A stretch of DNA of 64,000 bases from Leucobacter exalbidus (GTDB taxonomy: Bacteria; Actinomycetota; Actinomycetes; Actinomycetales; Microbacteriaceae). Below are positions 56,813 through 64,000 of the stretch, piece by piece (position 1 is the first letter of the stretch; every line of letters begins with the position of its first letter). Location of the stretch: the NCBI RefSeq assembly GCF_017834145.1, contig NZ_JAFIDA010000001.1:2976001-3040000 (forward strand), in the 5' to 3' direction. A program made the position numbers and the translations under genes. The notes under the pieces were generated by a model. It worked only from the letters and a program-made list of their open reading frames with translations, was not told the origin of the DNA and searched no databases.

Positions 56813-57922
56813 ATGCTCGATATCGATTTCAGTGCACGCCTCCGCGCGATCCGCTCCACCTACGCCGACATTGCGGCGGTGACCGACCTGGCCAAGCTCG
56901 ACCGAGAAATCGCGGAGTTTGAGGAGCAGGCCGTCGCCCCCGGTTTGTGGGATGATCCTGCCGCCGCGCAGAAGGTGACGAGTGGTCTCTCGCACCGCCA
57001 GGCACGCGTTAAGAAGCTGCGCGGTGTCGAGCAGCGCATCGACGATCTTGAGGTGCTGGCCGAGCTGGCGCAAGAGATGGAAGACGCAGACTCTGAGCGC
57101 GAGGTGATGGCTGAGCTTGAGCTGCTCGAGAAAGCCATGCAAGATCTCGAGGTGCAGACCATGCTCGGCGGCGAATACGACGAGCGCGCTGCGGTCGTCA
57201 CGATTCGCTCGGGCGCTGGCGGTGACGACGCGACCGACTTCGCTGAAATGCTGCTGCGCATGTACCTGCGCTGGGCTGAACACCACAGCTATCCGGCGAA
57301 GGTGCTCGACACCTCGTACGCCGAGGGCGCCGGCATCAAGTCGGCCACCTTCGAGATCGACGTACCGTTTGCCTTCGGCAAGTTGTCGGTCGAGGCCGGT
57401 ACACACCGCCTCGCCCGCATCAGCCCCTTTGGCTCTGCCGATAAGCGCCAGACGAGCTTTGCCGGCGTTGAGGTTATTCCGCTGTTGGAAGAAGCCACCG
57501 AGGTCGATATTCCTGAGCTCGACATTCGCGTGGATGTTTACCGTTCGAGCGGCCCCGGCGGCCAGTCGGTGAACACGACTGACTCGGCCGTGCGCATCAC
57601 CCACATTCCCACGGGCATTGTGATCTCGATGCAGAACGAGAAGTCGCAGATTCAGAACCGTGCCGCCGCTATGCGCCTGCTGCAGACGCGCCTGCTGCTG
57701 CTGCAGAAGGAACAGGAAGCGGCAAAGAAGAAGGAACTCGCGGGTTCGGTGACCGCGAGCTGGGGCGACCAGATTCGCTCATACTTCCTCTACGGGCAGC
57801 AACTCGTGAAGGATCTGCGCACCGGGCACGAATCTACGCAACCCGATTCGGTGTTTGACGGAGAAATCGATGCGTTCATCGCCGCGGGTATTCGCTGGCG
57901 CTCGCTGATGAAGAACCAGTAA
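56813..57922 (+). CDS. prfB: Peptide chain release factor 2
   Basis: A 369-residue RF2 that terminates translation at UGA and UAA. The peptide anticodon SPF is at 204-206 and the catalytic GGQ at 249-251 within SSGPGGQSVNTTDSAVRITH. The reading frame is continuous: the +1 programmed frameshift of E. coli prfB is absent. TAGAAT ends nine bases before the ATG, suggesting a leaderless transcript. ftsE, ftsX, smpB and ssrA follow in the standard order. Confidence 0.97.
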   Translation: MLDIDFSARLRAIRSTYADIAAVTDLAKLDREIAEFEEQAVAPGLWDDPAAAQKVTSGLSHRQARVKKLRGVEQRIDDLEVLAELAQEMEDADSEREVMAELELLEKAMQDLEVQTMLGGEYDERAAVVTIRSGAGGDDATDFAEMLLRMYLRWAEHHSYPAKVLDTSYAEGAGIKSATFEIDVPFAFGKLSVEAGTHRLARISPFGSADKRQTSFAGVEVIPLLEEATEVDIPELDIRVDVYRSSGPGGQSVNTTDSAVRITHIPTGIVISMQNEKSQIQNRAAAMRLLQTRLLLLQKEQEAAKKKELAGSVTASWGDQIRSYFLYGQQLVKDLRTGHESTQPDSVFDGEIDAFIAAGIRWRSLMKNQ

Positions 57923-57974
57923 TCCGCGCGCCTGCGCTTGCTTTTCAGGCTCGGGGCATAGGGTCAAACCTGTC

Positions 57975-59300
57975 ATGATTCTCTTCGAAAATGTCTCCAA
58001 GAAATACCGGGGCACACAAAAACCCGCGCTCGACGGTATCGACCTCAAGGTCGACCGGGGCGAGTTCGTGTTTATCGTGGGCGCTTCCGGGTCAGGTAAG
58101 TCGAGCTGCCTGCGCTTGATTTTGCGCGAAGACCTCCAGACGAGCGGCAAGATTCACGTGCTGGGGCAAGACCTCAGCAAGATATCGTCGCGCAAAGTGC
58201 CGTACTTTCGGCGCAATCTGGGCACGGTGTTTCAAGACTTCAGGCTGCTGCAAAACAAGACCGTCTACGACAATGTGGCGTTTACGCTGCAGGTCATCGG
58301 TAAGTCTCGCGGGTTCATCCAAGAAGCGGTGCCCGACACCCTCGAGATGGTCGGGCTTGCGAACAAGGCCAAGCGGTTTCCGCACGAGCTTTCGGGCGGT
58401 GAGCAGCAGCGCGTCGCCATTGCGCGCGCGATTGTGAACAAGCCTGCGATCTTGATGGCCGACGAGCCAACGGGTAACCTCGACCCCGCGACGAGCCTGG
58501 GCATTATGCAGTTGCTGCGCGCCATTAACGCCTCGGGAACCACCGTGGTGATGGCGACGCACGAGGCCACCTTCGTAGACATCATGCAGCAGCGCGTGGT
58601 CGAGCTCTCGCAGGGCATCATCGTGCGCGATGAGGTCGGCGGCGGCTACGGCGAGACCGCATCCATCCCCGTGAGCGACCTGTCGGCCCAGGGCATGCAG
58701 GTGCTGCGTACGACCGAGGCGGTCGTACGCGCGGCGCTGGCCCCCGAGGAGGCCGCGATGCTCGCGACCATCGGGGCGACACAGGCCCCCAATGATCCGG
58801 ATCAAGATCCCACCCCCGCTTCGTCAGCCACTGACGCGCAGGCCACCGCGGGCGAGGCTGCGGATGCAGCGGAGACCTCGTCGGCAGCTGTGGCCGAGGC
58901 AGCAGCGGACGCTGAGGCAGCGGCGGAGCACGCCGAGCAGGCCGAGAACATCGAGACCACCGAGGCGGCGGCCCAGGCAGCCGCCCAGGCAGCGGGGGAG
59001 CCCGCAGTGCCCCAGGCGCCCGCCACGGCGGCCGAGATGTTCCAGCCGGCGGCAGAGCCCGTGCGGCGCGAAGCCTCGGTGTATGCCGAGCCCGCGCCCT
59101 TTGGCGAGGCCGATGAAGAGATCGACGACGACTTCACCGATACCCGCGATGCCGGCCCGCAGGCGAAACGAATTCCTAGTTTTCTTGACCCCGGTCGCCC
59201 GATGGATGCGGTGCGCATGTCAGAGACAGGCAATCTCGCAGAGCACCTCGGGTTGCTGCGTAAAAATGACGATGAGACAGATGTGGGGCCTGTGCGATGA
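57975..59300 (+). CDS. ftsE: Cell division ATPase FtsE with long C-terminal extension
   Basis: The first ~225 residues are a complete FtsE: VGASGSGKSS Walker A, VFQDFRLLQNKTVYDNVAF, LSGGEQQRVAIARA and LMADEPTGNLDP. FtsE proteins usually stop there (about 229 residues); this one continues to 441. The extension is acidic and alanine-rich with many Ala-Glu repeats (about 285-350), ending in a less repetitive block RIPSFLDPGRPMDAVRMSE near 395. FtsEX couples ATP use to peptidoglycan hydrolysis at the septum. The stop overlaps ftsX by ATGA. Confidence 0.94.
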   Translation: MILFENVSKKYRGTQKPALDGIDLKVDRGEFVFIVGASGSGKSSCLRLILREDLQTSGKIHVLGQDLSKISSRKVPYFRRNLGTVFQDFRLLQNKTVYDNVAFTLQVIGKSRGFIQEAVPDTLEMVGLANKAKRFPHELSGGEQQRVAIARAIVNKPAILMADEPTGNLDPATSLGIMQLLRAINASGTTVVMATHEATFVDIMQQRVVELSQGIIVRDEVGGGYGETASIPVSDLSAQGMQVLRTTEAVVRAALAPEEAAMLATIGATQAPNDPDQDPTPASSATDAQATAGEAADAAETSSAAVAEAAADAEAAAEHAEQAENIETTEAAAQAAAQAAGEPAVPQAPATAAEMFQPAAEPVRREASVYAEPAPFGEADEEIDDDFTDTRDAGPQAKRIPSFLDPGRPMDAVRMSETGNLAEHLGLLRKNDDETDVGPVR

Positions 59301-60211
59301 GGGCTGGGCTAGTATTCGGCGAGGTCATGAGCGGCCTCCGCCGCAACATTTCAGTCGTTATTTCGGTGATCTTGGTGACCTTTGTGTCGCTCACGTTCGT
59401 GGGTGCCGCGATTTTGATGCAGCTGCAGATCCAGCAGATGAAGACCTTCTGGTTCGATCGCGCTCAGGTGGCGGTGTACCTGTGCACCGATTATGACGAG
59501 AGTCCCACCTGTTCGGGCAGCGATGCGGGGGAGGCAGAGATCACGGCCGTCGAAGACGCGTTGAAGTCTGACACGCTCGCTCCCTACGTCGATGACTACT
59601 TCTTCATTACGCACGAGAAGGCGTATGAAGAGTTTCAAGAGCAGTTCAAGGGCAACCCGATTCTTGATATCACGAAGCCTGAGCAGCTGAACCAGACCTT
59701 CTGGGTGAAGCTTAAGGACTCTTCGCGATCTGAGATCATCGAGGAAACCTTCGCGGGGATCCCCGGCGTGCAGAGCGTCTCTGATCAGCGCAGCCTGCTC
59801 GACCGCATCTTCTTGTTCTTGGGGGTGGCGAGCTACACCGCGATCTCGATTGCCGGGCTGATGCTGGTGGCGGCGATGCTGCTGATCTCGACCACGATCA
59901 GGCTGTCGGCGTACTCGCGCCGCCGTGAAATCGGCATTATGCGCCTCGTCGGTGCCTCGAACAGGTTCATCCAAACCCCGTTCATTCTTGAGGGCATTAT
60001 CGCCGCGCTCATTGGTGCGGTGCTTGCTGGCGCCGCCTCGGTGGCCATCGTGAAGTTCTTTGTGCAGGGTTTCTTGGTCTCTGAGGTGCCATTTACGAGC
60101 TACATTACGGTCGAGCAATCGCTCGTGGTGCCGCCCATTCTGCTGATCGTGGGCGCGATTTTGTCGGCGATTGCCGCCAAGATCGCAATCGCGAGATACC
60201 TGCGGGTATAG
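59297..60211 (+). CDS. ftsX: Cell division permease-like FtsX
   Basis: A 304-residue protein with four helices: one at about 19-42 and three in the C-terminal half (about 178-200, 226-250, 273-297). The ~130-residue extracellular domain between helices 1 and 2, with two cysteines in LCTDYDESPTCSGSD, is where FtsX contacts cell-wall hydrolases such as RipC. YSRRREIGIMRLVGASNRFI matches the FtsX domain. It is translationally coupled to ftsE. Confidence 0.96.
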   Translation: MRAGLVFGEVMSGLRRNISVVISVILVTFVSLTFVGAAILMQLQIQQMKTFWFDRAQVAVYLCTDYDESPTCSGSDAGEAEITAVEDALKSDTLAPYVDDYFFITHEKAYEEFQEQFKGNPILDITKPEQLNQTFWVKLKDSSRSEIIEETFAGIPGVQSVSDQRSLLDRIFLFLGVASYTAISIAGLMLVAAMLLISTTIRLSAYSRRREIGIMRLVGASNRFIQTPFILEGIIAALIGAVLAGAASVAIVKFFVQGFLVSEVPFTSYITVEQSLVVPPILLIVGAILSAIAAKIAIARYLRV

Positions 60212-60341
60212 CTCCGATCCCTGCCGCGATAGGCTGGGTGTTTAGCGCCGGATCGATGCGCGCGGTGCCCCGCACCGCGCGCATCTTGATTCGACCGCGG
60301 CAACCGCCGCGACCAACACGCCTCGCGAGGAAGGACGTTCC

Positions 60342-60818
60342 ATGCCCAAGGAGACCGGTGAGAAGCTCATTGCTTCGAACAAGAAGGCTCGGCATGAGTA
60401 CCTCATCATCGACACCTACGAGGCGGGGATGGTGCTCACGGGCAGCGAAGTAAAATCGCTGCGCATGGGCCGGGCCTCCCTGGTCGACGGGTACGTGTTT
60501 ATTGATCGGGGCGAAGCCTGGCTTGATACCGCGTACATTCCCGAGTACTTGAACGGTTCGTGGACGAACCATGCGCCGCGTCGCAAGCGCAAGCTGCTGC
60601 TGCACCGTCAGCAGATTGACAAGCTGTACCAGAAGACCCGCGAGGGTGGCATGACGATCGTGCCGCTGCGGCTGTACTTTTTGAACGGCCGCGTGAAGGT
60701 AGAGATCGCGCTCGCCAAGGGCAAAAAAGAGTATGACAAGCGTCAGGTGCTGCGGGAACGTCAAGACACCCGCGAGGCCGAGCGGGCGATGCGCCAGCGC
60801 AACCGCATGGGTGACTAG
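60342..60818 (+). CDS. smpB: SsrA-binding protein SmpB
   Basis: A 158-residue tmRNA partner of normal length. [38 protein letters not shown] at the start, [11 protein letters not shown] and the basic tail with [25 protein letters not shown] are characteristic. It delivers tmRNA to stalled ribosomes; the tmRNA gene begins 167 bases downstream. A GAAGGACG site precedes the ATG. Confidence 0.98.
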   Translation: MPKETGEKLIASNKKARHEYLIIDTYEAGMVLTGSEVKSLRMGRASLVDGYVFIDRGEAWLDTAYIPEYLNGSWTNHAPRRKRKLLLHRQQIDKLYQKTREGGMTIVPLRLYFLNGRVKVEIALAKGKKEYDKRQVLRERQDTREAERAMRQRNRMGD

Positions 60819-60894
60819 TCTCGCTGATTAAAACCTGTGCGCGCCCGCACGCTCAGCTCTGGGCGAAGCCCCGTGCGGGCGGCCACGAAAGTGG

Positions 60895-60900
60895 TATGCT
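60895..60900 (+). promoter_or_regulatory. Probable -10 hexamer of ssrA
   Basis: TATGCT lies 86 bases before the mature tmRNA. It is followed by the hairpin TTCGGCC-TCGC-GGCCGAA (60906-60923), so the precursor would start with a stem. Confidence 0.45.
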
Positions 60901-60926
60901 TGGGGTTCGGCCTCGCGGCCGAATTT

Positions 60927-60949
60927 GATAACTCCACAGTGCATAATGT
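60927..60949 (+). repeat. Left arm of the inverted repeat enclosing ssrA
   Basis: This 23-base arm contains CCACAGTGCATAATGT and matches the complement of 61365-61387 at 22 of 23 positions. Confidence 0.9.
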
Positions 60950-60985
60950 GAATGCTCCAACCGCGCCGTTATTTGGCGCGATTTC

Positions 60986-61354
60986 GGGGCCGATCGGTTT
61001 CGACACGTCGGTTTGAGACGATGAGAAGCGGGTCGAGGACGCGGAGTTATCTCGTTAACGCCCTTCGCAAACCAATAGGTGCCAACGTTAAGCGCACCGA
61101 CTTCGCTCTCGCTGCCTAAGCACGAGACCGAGTCCGTCAGGCCGGGTGTGCCCCTGCCCCGGTTCCTGACGTCATTTAGGGGGCTTGCTGATGTGTCGTG
61201 TCTCAGGGCACATCGGGACTTTTTCTGAGGCTGGGCCTGTCGCACTAGCTGTTCGTGGTAAAGAGCGAGGCCGAGTAGAACGTTTTCACGAAATACACCC
61301 GTAGAAGGCATGGAATCATCGAAGTGGACCGGGGTTCAATTCCCCGCGGCTCCA
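60986..61354 (+). ncRNA. ssrA: Transfer-messenger RNA
   Basis: The tRNA-like ends pair as GGGGCCG (60986-60992) with CGGCTCC (61347-61353), and the 3' part has the T arm with GGTTCAATTCC. The tag frame at 61081-61119 reads ANVKRTDFALAA and stops with TAA, ending in the conserved LAA degron; it is the actinobacterial type of tag. tmRNA rescues stalled ribosomes with SmpB. CCA is not fully encoded. Confidence 0.97.
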
Positions 61355-61364
61355 CCGGAGAAAA

Positions 61365-61387
61365 ACATTATGCACTGTGGCGTTATC
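61365..61387 (-). repeat. Right arm of the inverted repeat enclosing ssrA
   Basis: It begins ten bases after the mature tmRNA end and contains ACATTATGCACTGTGG, the exact complement of the left arm's core. Confidence 0.9.
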
Positions 61388-61529
61388 GCCTCTTGCGCCA
61401 GCACCGCACATGTGTGCCGTTTGCTGTTGCGCTTGCTAGGCGGTGTGTGCCCGCCTCACTGGCTGAGCCAGGCTCGCTGAATCGTGGCGGTGTCGTGTGA
61501 TGACACCGCGCCCAGTAAGCTGAAGCACT

Positions 61530-62498
61530 ATGAAGCGCGTGGCCGTAGTTGTGCTGGAGGGGGCGAAGCCCCTCGATGTTGGTATCCCAGCGCAGGTGTT
61601 TGCCACCCGTGCGAGCATGCCCTATTCAGTTGAGGTGTGCGGGGTGAACCCCGGCCTGATCTCGGGCAGCGACGGCCTCTCGTACCATGTTGAGCACGGC
61701 CTCGACGCGCTCGATGATGTCGACCTCATCTTTCTGCCCGGGTATCAGCGGCCCAACGTCGAGCCGCCGCCCGAGGCGCTGCTCGAAGCGTTGCGGGTAG
61801 CCCACGCGCGCGGCGCCCGCATCGCCGCTATCTCGACTGGAGCGTTCGCGCTGGCCGCGACGGGGTTACTGAACGGCCGGCGTGCGACTACACACTGGCA
61901 CTACTCGCGCATCCTTGCCGAGCAGTTCCCCGAAGTGCGGGTTGATGAGCGGGTGCTGTTCGTCGACGAGGGATCGGTGCTGACCTCTGCGGGGGCCGCC
62001 TCAGGGATCGACCTGTGCCTGCACATTCTGCGCCAGGAGGCCGGCATGGCCGCCGCCAACCACGCGGCGCGGCGCCTCGTGGCCGCCCCGTACCGCAGCG
62101 GCGGGCAGGCACAGTATGTGCCGCAGAGCGTGCCCGAACCCCACGGTGAGCGGTTTACCCGCACCCGCGAGTGGGTGCTGGGCCGGCTTTCAGAACCCCT
62201 CTCGATCGAAGCGCTCGCCGAGAACGCCGTCGTGTCGCCGCGCACCTTCGCGCGTAGGTTCCGCGATGAGACCGGGTACACGCCCATGCAGTGGGTGATG
62301 CGCGCGCGAGTTGACCGGGCCCGCGAGCTACTCGAGGAGTCGGATCTGGGGGTCGATGAGATCTCTGCCGAGGTTGGGCTCGGCACCGCCACGAACCTGC
62401 GCCGGTACTTTCGGCGGGTGCTGGGGACGACGCCATCGGAGTATCGCCGAGCCTTCTCGCGAGACTCAGAACGAACGTCAGATGACCATCTGGGGTAG
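61530..62498 (+). CDS. GlxA-type transcriptional regulator (DJ-1/AraC)
   Basis: A 322-residue regulator. The N-terminal ~170 residues form a DJ-1/PfpI-like domain (VVVLEGAKPLDVGIPAQVF; the nucleophile elbow reads IAAISTGAFALA, with Ser-Thr in place of the usual Cys, so likely only ligand binding). Residues about 225-320 form an AraC domain with two helix-turn-helix units (SIEALAENAVVSPRTFARRFRDE and GVDEISAEVGLGTATNLRRYFRR). Targets are unknown. TAAGCT ends eight bases before the ATG, suggesting a leaderless mRNA. Confidence 0.93.
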   Translation: MKRVAVVVLEGAKPLDVGIPAQVFATRASMPYSVEVCGVNPGLISGSDGLSYHVEHGLDALDDVDLIFLPGYQRPNVEPPPEALLEALRVAHARGARIAAISTGAFALAATGLLNGRRATTHWHYSRILAEQFPEVRVDERVLFVDEGSVLTSAGAASGIDLCLHILRQEAGMAAANHAARRLVAAPYRSGGQAQYVPQSVPEPHGERFTRTREWVLGRLSEPLSIEALAENAVVSPRTFARRFRDETGYTPMQWVMRARVDRARELLEESDLGVDEISAEVGLGTATNLRRYFRRVLGTTPSEYRRAFSRDSERTSDDHLG

Positions 62499-62640
62499 CG
62501 CCTGAGGAGTGTTTGGCCCCATCCCGGGAGTGTTGGCAGGATCCTTTCGAACTGTGGCATTGCTGCCACTGGTAGAGATCTGAAATCTCGGCCATTCTGG
62601 AGATAGTAAAAGAATGTCTCCGTTGAAAGGGAACAGATTC

Positions 62641-63639
62641 ATGACAGCTCGAGTGGCTATTAACGGTTTCGGACGAATTGGTCGCGGCGTACTGCGCGCG
62701 ATCATCGAACAGGGAAGCGACCTCGAGGTTGTTGCAATTAACGACCTGACCGACGCGGCCACGCTCGCGCACCTGTTCTCACGCGACAGCGTGTACGGCA
62801 AGGCGCCCTTCGAGGTTTCGGTAGACGGCAGCGACCTCGTCGTTGACGATCGCCGCATCAAGATCATTGCTGAGCGCGACCCCGCAAACCTCCCCTGGGC
62901 AGAGCTCGGTGTTGACGTTGTGCTCGAGTCGACCGGCTTCTTCACGAAGCGCGAAGACGCAAACAAGCACATCGAGGCTGGCGCACGCCGCGTGCTCGTG
63001 AGCGCACCCGCAAAGGGCGCAGACCTCACCGTCGTACTCGGCGTGAACGACGACAAGTACGACGCATCGGCGCACACCATCGTGTCGAACGCATCGTGCA
63101 CCACGAACGCACTGGCTCCCCTCGCTAAGGTCCTCGATGACCTCGCAGGCATCGAGCAGGGCTTCATGACCACGGTCCACGCGTACACGCAGGATCAGCG
63201 CCTCGTCGACGCACCCCACAGCGACCTGCGCCGTGCCCGCGCAGCCGCCCTCAACATCATCCCGTCATCGACGGGCGCAGCAGCGGCCATCGGCCTCGTG
63301 CTCCCCAACCTCGACGGCAAGCTCTCGGGCGACTCGCTGCGCGTGCCGGTACCCGTGGGCTCGATCGTCGAGCTGAACGCGGCTGTGTCGCGCGAGGTTA
63401 CCCGCGAAGAGGTTCTCGAGGCATACCGCACGGCCGCCAACGGCGCGCTCGCCGGTGTACTCGAGTACTCGGAAGAGCCCCTCGTATCGAGCGACATCGT
63501 GGGCAACACTCACTCCTCAATCTTCGACTCTGAGCTGACCCGCGTGGCCGGCAAGCACGTCAAGGTTGTGGCCTGGTATGACAACGAGCGTGGTTTCTCG
63601 AACCGCGCCGCCCAGATGCTGGAGCGCCTCGCAGCGTAA
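62641..63639 (+). CDS. gap: Glyceraldehyde-3-phosphate dehydrogenase, type I
   Basis: A 332-residue glycolytic GAPDH. TARVAINGFGRIGRGVLRA is the NAD-binding start; the Asp in AINDLTD indicates NAD rather than NADP. SNASCTTNALAPL carries the catalytic Cys153, and WYDNERGFSNRAAQM ends the protein. GAAAGGG precedes ATG 62641. It is monocistronic with its own terminator. Confidence 0.98.
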   Translation: MTARVAINGFGRIGRGVLRAIIEQGSDLEVVAINDLTDAATLAHLFSRDSVYGKAPFEVSVDGSDLVVDDRRIKIIAERDPANLPWAELGVDVVLESTGFFTKREDANKHIEAGARRVLVSAPAKGADLTVVLGVNDDKYDASAHTIVSNASCTTNALAPLAKVLDDLAGIEQGFMTTVHAYTQDQRLVDAPHSDLRRARAAALNIIPSSTGAAAAIGLVLPNLDGKLSGDSLRVPVPVGSIVELNAAVSREVTREEVLEAYRTAANGALAGVLEYSEEPLVSSDIVGNTHSSIFDSELTRVAGKHVKVVAWYDNERGFSNRAAQMLERLAA

Positions 63640-63655
63640 CTCGCAACTGTACGAC

Positions 63656-63697
63656 AAAGCCGGCCCCGCGCAGATCAAACTGCGCGGGGCCGGCTTT
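63656..63697. terminator. Bidirectional terminator after gap
   Basis: A perfect 18-bp stem, AAAGCCGGCCCCGCGCAG and complement, around ATCAAA. Confidence 0.95.
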
Positions 63698-63729
63698 GTG
63701 TATGCGGTGCGGTATTGGTGTGCGCGGTA

Positions 63730-64000
63730 TTAGCCTGCGCGGCGCCGCAATCGCAGCACGAGTGCGGCAATCGCGCGCCAGCCGAGCAAGAATACGGCCA
63801 CCGTGATTGTGGCGACCATCACGAAGGCGAGGGCCGCGCCCGATCCGGTGAGCAGCCGCAGCGCCATGCCCAGCGCGACCGTGCCGATCCACAGCGGCAC
63901 CCCAGTGCGCAGCACCGCGAGGGGGCGCCTGTGGGCGCGTGTCACCAGCCACATGATGGCCAGGCCCGCCAGAAACGGCCAGGCCGTCTCAAACAGGCCC
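63730..64000 (-). CDS. DUF3054 membrane protein (5' end cut by window)
   Basis: Ninety codons of the C-terminal part of a small membrane protein with three helices, including ETAWPFLAGLAIMWLV, VPLWIGTVALGMALRLL and AFVMVATITVAVFLLGWRAI, ending in a basic RLRRRAG. The pattern, with a Trp-Pro-Phe after a short loop, fits DUF3054, typically ~120-130 residues. Function is unknown. Its start lies beyond the window. It converges on gap. Confidence 0.75.
   Translation of the reverse strand, partial: GLFETAWPFLAGLAIMWLVTRAHRRPLAVLRTGVPLWIGTVALGMALRLLTGSGAALAFVMVATITVAVFLLGWRAIAALVLRLRRRAG

Noticed and set aside
56813..56900. Programmed +1 frameshift in prfB
   Set aside because: The frame is continuous from ATG through the SPF and GGQ motifs; there is no internal TGA or slippery CTT-T.
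61340..61400. Integrated element at the 3' end of ssrA
   Set aside because: No integrase gene follows, and the flanking repeat is inverted and outside the mature RNA, not a direct duplication of its 3' end.

Overview
The window is chromosomal DNA from a high-GC actinobacterium, most likely of the family Microbacteriaceae (a Leucobacter-like organism would fit). The grounds are the strong G/C bias at third codon positions, the frequent GTG starts, a RamB-type regulator beside a GTP-dependent PEP carboxykinase, the eno-divIC-DUF501 gene order, the tmRNA tag ANVKRTDFALAA, and many -10 hexamers that sit 6-9 bases before a start codon (leaderless mRNAs). I see no rRNA, CRISPR array, phage or insertion sequence. 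Family-level calls are secure; the species is not determinable from what I can see.

Region 1-5.7 kb holds a truncated Na+/H+ antiporter, an EamA exporter, a Ski2-like DUF3516 helicase, an Ppx/GppA phosphatase, a VOC protein and tRNA-Gln(CUG). Region 5.9-12.1 kb is the most interesting part: a 1373-residue Pls/PosA-type non-ribosomal peptide synthetase (adenylation and carrier domains plus a membrane C-terminus with three beta-helix-like modules, the architecture of epsilon-poly-L-lysine synthetase), then a compact M1 zinc aminopeptidase and a convergent 4'-phosphopantetheinyl transferase. Together they look like a small cluster for making, activating and trimming a cationic homo-polyamino acid.

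Region 12.1-24.5 kb carries TetR/alcohol dehydrogenase, hisS, a VOC protein, eno, divIC, DUF501, a type II NADH dehydrogenase, ramB divergent from pckG (with a RamB-like site between them), an odd class-I tRNA with anticodon UAA, and a decayed stretch with remnants and one tiny membrane ORF. Region 24.5-34.8 kb is mostly metabolic: an amino acid deaminase/aldolase and FAD oxidase pair, LemA-HtpX, an MFS exporter, aspA, an FAH-family enzyme, FKBP and a purine permease.

Region 34.9-44.6 kb forms an amide/formate/ammonium group: a TTGACA promoter and structured leader, AmiS/UreI channel, FmdB, formamidase, then convergent FdhF/YdeP oxidoreductase with FdhD, and further on an AmtB-type ammonium transporter. 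Formamide could thus be imported, split to formate and ammonia, and formate oxidised. An orphan polyamine-binding lipoprotein and an AT-richer 73-residue membrane ORF lie in the same stretch.

Region 44.8-56.8 kb has rpsO, a DUF559 gene, a polyamine island (class III aminotransferase, Lrp regulator, PotD-A-B-C-like ABC importer behind a promoter with an 18-bp palindrome, APC permease) and the yczE/yczR pair. Region 56.8-64 kb holds prfB, ftsE (with a ~215-residue Ala-rich tail), ftsX, smpB and ssrA, the tmRNA being enclosed by a 23-bp inverted repeat; then glxA-like regulator, gap and a truncated DUF3054 gene.
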